NCBI RefSeq assembly: GCF_000282615.1
Contig: NZ_AKIY01000294.1
Coordinates: forward strand, 1 to 45,288
Source of the DNA: Bradyrhizobium sp. YR681
GTDB lineage: Bacteria > Pseudomonadota > Alphaproteobacteria > Rhizobiales > Xanthobacteraceae
Reading direction: 5' to 3'
DNA: 45,288 nt
Part shown: positions 9,298 to 20,300 of the stretch, one piece after another
Layout of the letters: every line of letters starts with the position of its first letter
Position numbering within the stretch: position 1 is the first letter of the stretch
The notes under the pieces: model-generated
The model's database searches: none
Seen by the model: the letters and a program-made list of their open reading frames with translations, nothing else
What the model was told of the DNA's origin: nothing
Made by a program: the position numbers and the translations under genes

Positions 9298-10723
9298 TGT
9301 GATCGAGCGCAGGAGCCGCGCGTTCTGGCGCCGCCAGCGCGACGCGCGCGAGTTCCTGCCCGCAGCGCTGGAGATTTTGGAGACGCCGGCCTCGCCCGCC
9401 GGGCGCATGGTCGCCCTCACCATTATCCTGTTCTTCGCGATCGCGATCGGCTGGGCGACCTTCGGTCATGTCGACATCATCGCCACCGCCACCGGCAAGG
9501 TGGTGCCGACCGGCCGCACCAAGACCATCCAGCCGCTGGAAACCGGCATCGTCTCCGCGATCCATGTCCGTGACGGCGACAAGGTGTCGGCCGGCGATAT
9601 CCTGGTCGAGCTCGATCGCACGGTGACGCAGGCCGAGCGCAAGCGGGTCGGGCAGGACCTGATCGCAAGCCTGCTCGACGTCGCGCGCTTGTCGGCGCTG
9701 CGCCGCAGCTTTAGCGACCTTGCCGCGCCCCGCGATATCGAGGAGCCCGCCGGCGCCTCCGAGGTCGAGATCGCGCGGACGCGGTCCGCCACGCTCGCAC
9801 AGGCGGCCGAGCAGCAGGCAAAGCTTGCGTCCGTCGTGCAGCAGATCGACCAGAAGCGCGCCGAGGCGCAATCGATCACCGCCGCAATCGCCAAGATCGA
9901 CGCGACGCTGCCGCTGCTCGAGGAAACCCTCACCATCCGCAAGAAGGCGATGGACATCCAGTACGGCAACCGTATCGCCTGGATCGACGCCCAGACCCGC
10001 CTGATCGACCAGCAGAACGAGCGTATCGTGCAGGAACGCAAGCTGGTCGAGATCGAGGCCGCCCGCCGTGCGCTGGAACAGCAATTCGCCCAGACCAAAT
10101 CCGGCTTCGAGCGGCAGGTGCTGAGCGACCTCTCCGACGCCCAGAAGAAAGCCGACGAGTATCGTCAAGACTCCATCAAGGCGCAGCAGAAGACCGACGA
10201 GCAACAGCTGCGTGCGCCGATCGACGGCACGGTGCAGCAGCTCGCGATCCACACTGTCGGCGGCGTGGTGTCGCCGGCGCAGCAGCTGATGATGATCGTG
10301 CCGCGCGGCTCCAGCATCGAGGTCGAGGCGATGATCTCCAATAGAGACATCGGCTTCGTCGACCACGGCCAGGACGCCGAGATCAAGATCGATACGTTCA
10401 ATTTCACTCGCTACGGCCTCTTGCACGGCAAGGTCATCAGCGTCTCGCGCGATGCCATCGTCAAGGACAAGCCGCCGGAGCGAAACGGCGCCGCCAAGCA
10501 GGGCGGCGCGCTCGCGGAATCGAGCGAGCCCGCCGGCCAGGAACTGCTCTACGCCGCGCGCGTCTCGCTCGACGGCTCGCAGATGCAGGTCGAGGACAAG
10601 ATGGTCAACCTCGCGCCCGGCATGGCGGTGACGGTGGAGATCAAGACGGGGCAGCGAAGGATCATCGAGTACGTGATGTCGCCGTTGCTGCGGTATCGGC
10701 AGGAGAGCTTGAGGGAACGGTGA
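9284..10723 (+). CDS. Type I secretion membrane fusion protein, HlyD family
   Basis: This 479-residue periplasmic adaptor links the exporter ATPase to an outer-membrane channel. A short cytoplasmic N-terminus is followed by one membrane helix (about residues 44-62, IILFFAIAIGWATFG), a lipoyl-like hairpin (TGIVSAIHVRDGDKVSAGD) and a long Glu/Gln/Ala-rich coiled coil (about 120-310). The second lipoyl half (LRAPIDGTVQQLAIHTVGG) and the characteristic tail (VEIKTGQRRIIEYVMSPL ... ESLRER) complete it. The ATG lies inside the end of the exporter gene, so the two are probably translationally coupled. No TolC-type gene follows; the channel must be encoded elsewhere. Confidence 0.94.
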   Translation: MSSADVIERRSRAFWRRQRDAREFLPAALEILETPASPAGRMVALTIILFFAIAIGWATFGHVDIIATATGKVVPTGRTKTIQPLETGIVSAIHVRDGDKVSAGDILVELDRTVTQAERKRVGQDLIASLLDVARLSALRRSFSDLAAPRDIEEPAGASEVEIARTRSATLAQAAEQQAKLASVVQQIDQKRAEAQSITAAIAKIDATLPLLEETLTIRKKAMDIQYGNRIAWIDAQTRLIDQQNERIVQERKLVEIEAARRALEQQFAQTKSGFERQVLSDLSDAQKKADEYRQDSIKAQQKTDEQQLRAPIDGTVQQLAIHTVGGVVSPAQQLMMIVPRGSSIEVEAMISNRDIGFVDHGQDAEIKIDTFNFTRYGLLHGKVISVSRDAIVKDKPPERNGAAKQGGALAESSEPAGQELLYAARVSLDGSQMQVEDKMVNLAPGMAVTVEIKTGQRRIIEYVMSPLLRYRQESLRER

Positions 10724-10852
10724 TGATGAGGTGCTCAAAAGGGCTGGGGACGGTGCTGAGATCAATCGGCGGCAACGGTAGTCACTCGCTCTTCGCAAAG
10801 TGTTTCGTTGCTTTAGAAGTGTTGGCTCCGATCACATCGTTTCGTAGAGCAA

Positions 10853-10960
10853 ATGGCGTGTGAGTATCCCGATGAGCGAAAAGGCAGGCATATGGATCTG
10901 CCGTTTGATGAATGGAACGGTGTGCCTTGGGAGCGGACTTATCCATCTGTTCAGGAATGA
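10853..10960 (+). CDS. Possible 35-residue small protein or gene remnant
   Basis: A short frame in the otherwise empty 10724-10972 interval would encode MACEYPDERKGRH followed by MDLPFDEWNGVPWERTYPS. The composition (acidic, Trp, Pro, Tyr) looks protein-like rather than random. An inner ATG at 10892 follows the purine-rich stretch AAAAGGCAGG. I do not recognise it. It could equally be debris left by the recombination that brought in the AT-richer block. Other tiny frames here (10723-10863, 10872-10976) look less convincing. Confidence 0.2.
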   Translation: MACEYPDERKGRHMDLPFDEWNGVPWERTYPSVQE

Positions 10961-10972
10961 CTCGGGGCGGGC

Positions 10973-11353
10973 ATGACTAAAGATCTAATTAGATATGTCC
11001 TAATCGCACTTAGCGGAGTGGCCGCTACCGTGTCGTTCTTAAGCGTAGTGCTCATCGGTATCGCGGGGATGAGTTTCAACGACGTGGTACAGAAAATGAA
11101 CTCACAAGCAGGGATTTATATCTTTCCTACTTTGATTTTGTTTGAGTTTTGTTTCCTTGCGAACGATCTGCTTGTCTATCTCTCACGAAAATTCGACTTC
11201 GGATATGGAGTCGGGCTTTCGGAGGTCCGTTTTACCTACAACATGGACAATTTCGATACGCCAATCCCGCTCGCAACAAAGCTTCTACAACTGTACCCGT
11301 TGAGCATCGGACTGACGACGTTCATTCTCGTGCTCGTCTTGATAACCCGATAA
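10973..11353 (+). CDS. Small membrane protein of unknown function
   Basis: A 126-residue protein with three likely membrane helices (about residues 6-31, 45-68 and 103-125) and a short polar loop (RKFDFGYGVGLSEVRFTYN) before the last helix. I do not recognise a family. The gene is clearly AT-richer than its neighbours: for example, bases 11101-11160 contain 21 G/C of 60 by hand count. It ends 28 bases before the RTX gene, so the two are probably co-transcribed. It lies in the same atypical block as the RTX N-terminus. An accessory or immunity role for that domain is a guess. Confidence 0.7.
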   Translation: MTKDLIRYVLIALSGVAATVSFLSVVLIGIAGMSFNDVVQKMNSQAGIYIFPTLILFEFCFLANDLLVYLSRKFDFGYGVGLSEVRFTYNMDNFDTPIPLATKLLQLYPLSIGLTTFILVLVLITR

Positions 11354-11370
11354 CTGTGCCGGTTCTTGCA

Positions 11371-11376
11371 GGAGGT
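11371..11376 (+). promoter_or_regulatory. Ribosome binding site fixing the GTG start of the RTX gene
   Basis: GGAGGT lies five bases before GTG at 11382. It is the strongest Shine-Dalgarno match in this part of the window. It supports a GTG start giving MAALPDGLNVLVQG as the N-terminus. Confidence 0.75.
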
Positions 11377-11381
11377 CTAAC

Positions 11382-14300
11382 GTGGCTGCGCTTCCAGATG
11401 GATTAAATGTTTTGGTTCAGGGCGGAGCCAATTTTCCGGTCGGACCGATCAGCGTCGGAGTTCGGGTTAGGAATGATGGCACGGTATCTGGCGAAGGCTC
11501 GGTGGGTGTGTACTCCGGTCGGGGCTCGTACAATCCTGTGACTGGCGAGTGGAGTCTCGCGGTTGGTCTCGGGCGGAGCTGGGGCAGCTACAATTCTGTA
11601 GGCGGTAGGAAGGGCGTATTTGTCGGCGTCGGTCTCGATCAGAATGGAGTGTTTGTTCAGGTAACGGGAACGATAAATTTTCCAATTGGAAATGGCCAAG
11701 GAACTCCATATTTTACGGGACTTCGGGTTGACTACAAAATCCCTGTCGTCAGCTATGACGAGATTAAAAAATTCCTTATTCCGCTCTACAACGTCTTCCG
11801 TGATCCTTTAGTGCTCGACCTCAACGGTGACGGGATTGTTCTTTCGGCTCTCGCGGGATCGACTGTTCACTTTGACTACGCGGGAGACGGTTTCTCCGAG
11901 CTTACCGGGTGGGCCTCACCCGAGGATGGCATTCTTGCTATTGATGACAATGGCAATGGCACGGTGGATAACGGATTGGAGCTCTTCGGCTCTTCCACTC
12001 AGGACGGTTTTGCCGTTCTTGAGAAGCTGGACTCGAATGGCGATGGAACAATCGACTCTCAAGACGCGGACTTCGCGAAGCTTCGTATTTGGCGAGACGT
12101 CAATCAGGACGGAGTGTCTCAGGCGAGCGAGCTAGAGACGCTCACACAAGCAGGCGTAACGTCGATTTCACTCAATCGCGTTGCTGTAAATGGCACGAAC
12201 AATGGTAACGGTGTCGGTTACGAGGCGCAGTTTGTTCGCGCTGATGGCAGTTCGGGGGTCGCGCAGACGATCTATTTTCAGACCGACAATCAGCAGTCGG
12301 TCGCCGATCACACCCCACAGTTTACTCCGGCAGATGGTGTCGAGTACCTGCCGCAGCTTCCGGGCTCAGGTCTTATCGACAGCATTGCCTACAAGGCAAC
12401 TAACGACACTGCCTTCCGTGAGGCGTGGACGACGCTAACCGAGGATGCGGGCAGTATTGGAGCGTCGGAACTGCAAGCGCGATTTGAGGCGCTGATCTTG
12501 AAGTGGGCCGGCGTCGATTCGGTCGATCCCACTAGCCGCGGGCCAAATGTAGATGCTCGCCATTTGGCCTTCGTCGAAAAGTTCTTTGGCGATACATATC
12601 GCGAGATACAGCGCGGTGAAGAGCTGCGCACGTATCCTAGCACCCCGGCCCTCGGAAACTCCGTCGAGAATTCGTTTCAGGACATCTTAGGTGTTTTGAG
12701 GCTGTTGTTCCTTACGCAAGTAACTACGAGCGTGACGGCTATGACTGGAAGCGCGGAGGCCGCGCTGGATAACCCTTATTTCGCATACGGCTTTTTAGAT
12801 TTAGTTCAGCGCAGTGGCGATGACCCGCCGCCGGACTCTCCGGCAAACATTGCGATGGTTGTCGATCTGATTATTGCGCAAGCACCATACGCCTCGGGGG
12901 CGGCTATTGGCTATCTTACTAAAGCCCTTTTTGGTCTCAACGAGGTGATGTCCCTATCCTTCAATGGCAATCGGGCAGCCTATTCGGCCGAAGTGCTTCC
13001 GTTGCTCAATGAAATTTCCGATACGATCAGCCGTGATGTTGCAACTCATGTCGTCGACGGCACGGGACTCTTCGGATCCACCAATCCCGAGGCCATTAAC
13101 GGCACCTCCTCGCAGGACGTGTTCATCGGAGGGGGCGGTGGCGACTTGCTCAGCGGCGGCAACGGCGGCGATATCTATGTCTACAACAAGCAGGACGGCA
13201 ACCTCTGGATCAAGGATGAAGGCGCTGCAACGGACACCGATCGCCTCGTCTTGACCGACCTGAATTCCACCGATGTCACCTTCGATCGCATCGGCGACGA
13301 TCTGCTGATGCGTATCACCGCGACGGGCAAAACCGTTGACATCGAGAGCTTCTTCGCCGGTCAGGGGGTCGACGTCCTGCGTTTCGCGGACGGAACTGAA
13401 TGGGACCGAACCCAGCTCAAGAGCTTCAGCGTCTTTCGCGGAGACGGTCAAAACAACTACATCGCAGACTCGGGCTCGCACGACGTCATTCGCGGCGGTA
13501 AGGGCGACGACTACATCACGATCAGCGGAGGCAACGACACGATCTTCTATAGCAAGGGAGACGGGTACGACGTCGTTCACGATACGATCGGTCAGGTCAG
13601 CGATCACGATACCTTTGTGCTGACCGATCTCAATGCCGACGACATACAGCTTTCGCGGGTCGGTGGCCATCTTCTGCTCACCGTCAAGTCGACCGGCGAA
13701 TATGTCGACTTCGACAATTTCTTCCCGAACAACAGCGGCGACAGAACGACCAAGAACATCGACATCATCAAATTCGCGGACGGAACGAGCTGGGACCGCG
13801 CGGATATTCTGCAGCGTGCCTGGTATCGCGGCACGGACGGGCTGGACAGCATCGTCACCGGTTCCGAGCTCAACGACACGATCTACGGCGGCAAGGGCGA
13901 CGACTTCCTGCAAGGGTGGACCGGAAGCGATACCTATGTCTGGAAGAAGGGTGACGGCAACGACGAGATCGACGACTTCTCCTCGAAGATCGGCGACCCC
14001 AACAATTCCGATGTCGATACGCTGTGGTTGCAGGATGTCTCGGCCGGCGAGGTGAGTTATTCTTACCAGGGCGGCACGCTCCTCATCACGATCAACACGA
14101 CTGGTGAAATCATCCGTGTCGATAGCTTCTTCTCAGGGGTCACCAGTCTGCTGGATGGCAATGCCGGCAATTGGGTGGGGATCGACCAGATCAAGTTCCA
14201 GGACGGATCCGTCATCGACCGGGCCCAGATCACTTATAACGCGGGCCGCGACTATCTCGGCTGGGATCCGGTGGTCGTTACGATGGTCGAGCAGGGGCTG

Positions 14301-17300
14301 ATCGTCTGGCAGACCTACTGGGACGAGTTCGGCCACGAAGGAAACATCGTCGCCGGGGCTTCGCCGGGCATCGACGATATCTGGAATGCGTCGAGCTATG
14401 GGGGTCTCGGCGGAACGTTGGGTATTCCCGATGCGCTTCAGCCCAACCCATTCCATGGTGGCGGCAACAACATCCTGAATGGTAGCGGCAACGTCGACAT
14501 CATGGCGGGCGGCCTCGGCGCCGACGTTCTAAACGGCTTTGGCGGTAACGACGTTCTCTACGGGGACTTGGTCGGGTCGGATACGGCGGGCGGTAACGAC
14601 GTCCTGCTTGGGGGATATGGCGACGACGTCCTCTACGGCGGCGGCGGCTCCGACTACCTCGATGGCTGGATTGGGAACGACTTCATCTCGGGCGGCGACG
14701 GCAAGGATTATATCCTGGCAAATGACGGCGATGACATCATCATCGGCGGCAAGGGTGACGATTTCATCTACAACAACAATGGCGCCGGCAGCGGTAACGA
14801 TACTTATATTTACGCAAAGGGAGACGGCAACGATCTCATCGTCGAGGGTAGCTCTCCGGGTACGGATGTCCTGATTCTGACTGATCTCACCTCGGACGAG
14901 GTGGAGCTTTCGCAGCAGGCCGATGATCTCCTCATCAAGATCAAGGCCACCGGCGAAATTATCACCGTAGCCGGACATTTCCTAAACCGCAACGGAAGCA
15001 ACAACGCGGACGGGATGGGTCTCGAATATATCCGGTTTGCCAATGTGCAATGGGACCGCGCGCAGATCGGACAAAATGCCTGGTTCCGCGGCACCGACGG
15101 CCGCGACATCCTGGACGGACAATCGACCCTTTCGGATATCCAGCGCGACGAGACCTTTGATGGCGGCAAGGGCAACGACATCATCTATTCCGGCCGCAGC
15201 AGCGACACGTTCGTCTACGCCAGCGGCGACGGCAACGACATCATCTATGACGGCTCCTGGCACGCTACCGGATCGAGCATCAACGATACGTTGAAGCTCA
15301 CCGATCTCAACGCGGCCAATGTCGAACTGACCCGGTCTGGCGAGGATCTGCTGATCAAGGTGCTGACGACGGGCGAGATCATCACGGTCGCCTCCCAGTT
15401 CGCCAGCGGTCTGATCGATACGGGAGGGGGTATCGAGTTTATCCAGTTCGCCAATGGCGAGCAGTGGAACAGGCTGCAAATCCAGCAGAACGCCTGGTTC
15501 CGCGGCACCGACGGCATCGATCTCATCGATGCCCGCAACAGCCGCTGGGACGATACGATCGAGGGCGGTAAAGGCGACGATATCATCTACACCGGCCTCC
15601 AGAGCGGAAGTGGCAACGATACCTTCATCTATTCGAAGGGCGACGGTAACGACACCATCTACGAAAACACCTGGCGCTCGTTCACCTCGACCGAGACCGA
15701 CGTTCTGTTCCTGAAGGATATCCAGAGCTCGGAGGTGAATCTGACCCGCTCCGGCGACAACCTGCTGGTGCACATCCTGGCGACCAACGAGACGATCACC
15801 ATCGTCGGCCAGTTCGGAGACAGCTCGGACACGCCGGACTCAGGTATCGAGTACATCCGCTTTGCCAACGGCGATCAGTGGGGCCGGTCGACCATCTACG
15901 GCCTTGCGACCAGCAATGCGCCCTTCTTTGCGGGCACCAGCGGCAACGACATCCTGACCGGTTCGAGCGCCAGCCAGAATTTCTACGGCGAGGCCGGGGA
16001 CGACCGGATCGACGGCCAGGGCGGCAACGATCTCCTCTATGGCGGGCTCGGCAACGATACCCTCGTGCTGAGCGTCAGCGCCCCCGGCGATGTCGCCAGC
16101 ATCAACGGCGGCGTCGGGACCGATACGCTGGATCTCAGCGGCTTCGGTTCTGCGGCATGGGTCGATCTCGTCACCAATGGCGCGGAAGTGCGCACGACCG
16201 ACCAGAGCGATCTCTCCAGCGGAACCTGGCGCGACATGGCCCAGGTCGAGCAAGTCGAGAACATCACGGGTACCGCATTCTCCGACCAGATCGCCGGCGA
16301 TGCCGGCAACAATGTGATCGTCGGTGGTGCAGGCAACGACGTGGTCGACGCACGTTCCGGCAATGACACGGTTTTGGGCGGCAGTGGCGACGATACGCTG
16401 ACCGGCGGCATGGGCAACGACGTGCTCGACGGTGGTACCGGGGTCGATATCCTCGTCGGTGGCCTGGACAGTGACGTCCTGATCGGCGGTGCCGGCAACG
16501 ATGTCCTGACAGGCGGCACCGGAGGCGACATATTCGTGGTCGGCGTCGACGATGGGTCGGACACGATTACGGATTTCACCGCGGGCAGCGGGACGGACCA
16601 CGACATGGTGCGGTTCGACCGCACCATGTTTGCCGATTTCGCGTCGGTCATCGCGGCTGCATCGCAGTCCGGCAGCGATGTCGTCATCACCCTCGGGAAT
16701 GGCGACAGTCTGACGTTGCAGAATGTCGACCTTGCCGCGTTGACCGCGGATAATTTCGAGTTCCGCCGGCTCGGCAACGAAGCTCCGACGGGGATCACGG
16801 TCACCGGCGGCTCCGTCCAGGAGAATGCTGCAGGCGGCACGGTCGTGGCCACGCTTGCGGCGGTCGATGTGGGCGACGCCGGGGCGCACAGCTTCAGCAT
16901 CGTCGGGACCGACAATCTGTTCGAAGTCGTCGGCAATCAGATCCGCGTCAAGGATGGCGCCATTCTCGATTTCGAGACGCAGTCACAGCACGCGCTGACC
17001 ATCAAGACGGTCGACGACGACGGCATGTCCACCACGACGACCATCGTGATCGGCATCACCGATCAGGTCGAGACCACGACGGGGACATCGGGGAGCGATG
17101 TCCTCACGGCAGGCGCCGGCTCCGATATCCTGGTCGGCGGCGCGGGCGACGACCGTCTGCTGGGCGGCGGTGGCTCCGACGAATACCGTTACAATCTCGG
17201 TGACGGCAGCGATCGGATCGTCGAGACCGGAGGCAATAGCGATACCGACCGCCTCGTGTTGGGCAGCGGAATCGACCCGGCCACGACTGTGGTCGGGCGT

Positions 17301-20300
17301 TCATCGCTGGACAATTCGGACGTCGTGTTGCGGCTTTCGAACGGCCAGACCATCGTGCTCGAGAATCAGCTGTCGATGGCATCGGGCGGGGGCCTCGAGC
17401 AGATCAGCTTCGCGGACGGCACGGTCTGGAGCCGTTCGGACATCCTGAGCAAGCTCGATCCGCATCTGCTTATTGCGGGCGCGGGAACGAGCACTGTGGT
17501 CGGTTCAGGCAGCGACGACGTCTTCGTAGCCGGGGCTGCAAGCCGGACGCTGACCGGGTTTGGGGGCAGCGACACCTACAAGGTGGGGGCGAGTGCCGAT
17601 CAGCTCGTCATCTCCGAGGATGCAGAGGCCGGCACTGATCGGCTCGAGCTCGTCGGGCTCAATGCCGCGGATGTTACGTTCATTCAGCGGGGCGTTGACC
17701 TGGTCGTCAAGAACAAGGCAAACGGTCACATCACCACCATTACCAATCAGTTCGGATTTGCCCCGACCGGGGTCGAGCAGGTTGCGTTCGCCGACGGAAC
17801 GGTGTGGGACAAGACGCAGATCGCCTCGCATGTCGTGCTGCCCAATGCCGCCGGCAGCTATACGGTGGTGGGCACCTCGGGCGATGATACCTTCCAGCCC
17901 GGTGCCGGAAACGACCTTATCGAGGGTGGTGCAGGCAGTGACACCATCGTCTACGCGTTCGGCGACGGCAGCGACACGATCGCCGACGGCTATAATTCCG
18001 CGTCGCAGGTCGATGTCCTGAAGTTCGCGGACCTGCGGTCCGGCGATTTGGTGTTCTCCAGGCAAGGGGCCGATCTCACGATTGCGATTCCAGGCGCAGG
18101 CGATACCATCACCGTCCAGGGGCAATTCACGTCCGCAGGCGAATATTGGGGGCTGGAGCAAATCCAGTTCTCGGACGGCTCTGTCTGGGATCGCGCAGCC
18201 ATCGCGGCGGCGGCATGGATCCGCGGCAGCGCAGCGGCCGAGACCCTGAACGGCTCGGCCGATCCCGACACCATCGACGGGGGGGGGGGAGCCGATACGC
18301 TCAGCGGTGGAGATAGCGGCGATACCTATATCTATCACGCCGGCTCGGGCAACGATGTCATTGTCGAGAGCAGCACGGATTCGGGGGCCGATACGCTGAA
18401 GCTCGTCGGATTGAACGCCACCGATGTCACATTCAGCCAGGCCGGCAGTGATCTGTTGATGCGGGTCACGGCGAGCGGCGAAGTATTGACGGTCAAGGAT
18501 CAATTTGACGGCGTTAGCGGGATCGAACGCGTGGTCTTTGCAAGCGGTGCGAGCTGGACCAGATCGGAGCTGTTGTACAACCTCAGTGGAGCAGGCGTGT
18601 TCTTCTTCCATCCGGGAGACGGACAACTGACACTGGATTCAAGCGTCGGCGTCGTTCGTATGGACGCCGCGATTGCTCCGGGGGATGTCATCCTTCAAGC
18701 CAACGGCAATGATCTGATCGTCAAGCTGCGTGGTACCTCGGACTCCATAACGATGCACGCGGACCTCGCCACGAATCCGTGGGGCGTGTCCAGCACCCTG
18801 CATCAGTTGATCTTCAGCGACGGGTCTGTACTCGACATCGGGCAGCCCGCCGCAGGGCTGGGGCAGCCTATTACCTTCACCTGGCTGGGTAACGCGGCGA
18901 ACTTCGATATCACCGGTTCCGGCTACGGCACGAACGTCTATGAGTCGACGATCGGTGGCAGGTTCACGTTCGTCGATTCGAGCGGGGTTGGAGGCGCCAA
19001 CATCGTAAAGTTCGACAAGGGCGCCCAGAACCTGAACGTCCGGGCCAACAACATCAGCGGTCGGATAGAGCTTGGATCGCAGATCGCCGCTCAGGATGTC
19101 TACTGGCAGACCAACCAGTATGGCGATCTGATCATGAAGCTGCGCGGGGATACGGCCGACAGCATCAATGTCTGGGGGGATCTCCAGCTTGCCAACGGGG
19201 CAATCACCAGCGCAATCAAGACGGTGTCCTTCAGCGACGGCACGGTGCTCGATATGAGCCACGGTCCGTCCGCGTTCACCTGGCTCGGCAACACCACCAA
19301 CTTCAATATCACCGGGGCCACACTGGGCACCAACGTGTATGAAGTGACGGCCGCGGGGACGATCAACTTCGTCAACTCCGGCGCTGTCGGCGGCACGAAC
19401 ATCGTCAAGTACGATCGTGGCAGCCAGAATTTGATCATCTGGGTGAACAACGATGCGGGAAGCATCGAGCTCGGGCCGAATATTTCGGCCCAGGACGTCT
19501 ACTGGCAGAGCAACCAATATGGCGACCTGAATCTCAGGATCCGCGGCGACAGCACCGACGGCATCAATGCCTATGGCGACTTGAAGGTCGTCAACGGAGT
19601 TGTCACGAGTTCGATCGGTACCATCAAGTTCAGTGACGGAACCGTTCTCGACATGAGCCACGGTCCCTCCAATTTCACCTGGCTGGGCAATGCGGCCAAC
19701 TTCAATATCACCGGCACGACGTTCGGGACCAATATCTATGAAGTGACGGCTGCCAACGGGAAGATCAACTTCGCCGATACCGGCGCGGTGGGCGGCACCA
19801 ATATCGTCAAGTTCGACAAGGGCGGCCTCTCGCTCAACGTCCAGGCCAACAACTTCAGCGGCGAGCTGGACCTCGGCGCGACCATCTCGGCCCAGGATGT
19901 GTATTGGCAGAGCAACGGCTACGGCGATCTCATCATGAGGCTCCGTGGCGACGATGCTGACAGCATCAACGTCTGGGGCGATCTGCACGTCGTGAGCGGC
20001 GCTCTAACCAGCGCGATCAAGACCGTCAAATTCAGCGACGGCAGCGTGCTTGACATGAGCCATGGTCCTTCGAATTTCACCTGGCTCGGCAACACCGCGA
20101 ATTTCACGCTCACCGGCACGACGTTCGGGACCAACATCTACGAGGTTACGGCTGCCAACGGCAAGATCAACTTCGCCGATGCCAGCGCGGTCGGCGGTAT
20201 CAACGTCGTGAAGTTCGACAAGGGCGATCTTGCGCTTAACGTCCAGGCCAACAACTTCAGCGGCGAACTGGACCTCGGCGCGACCATTTCGGCCCAGGAT

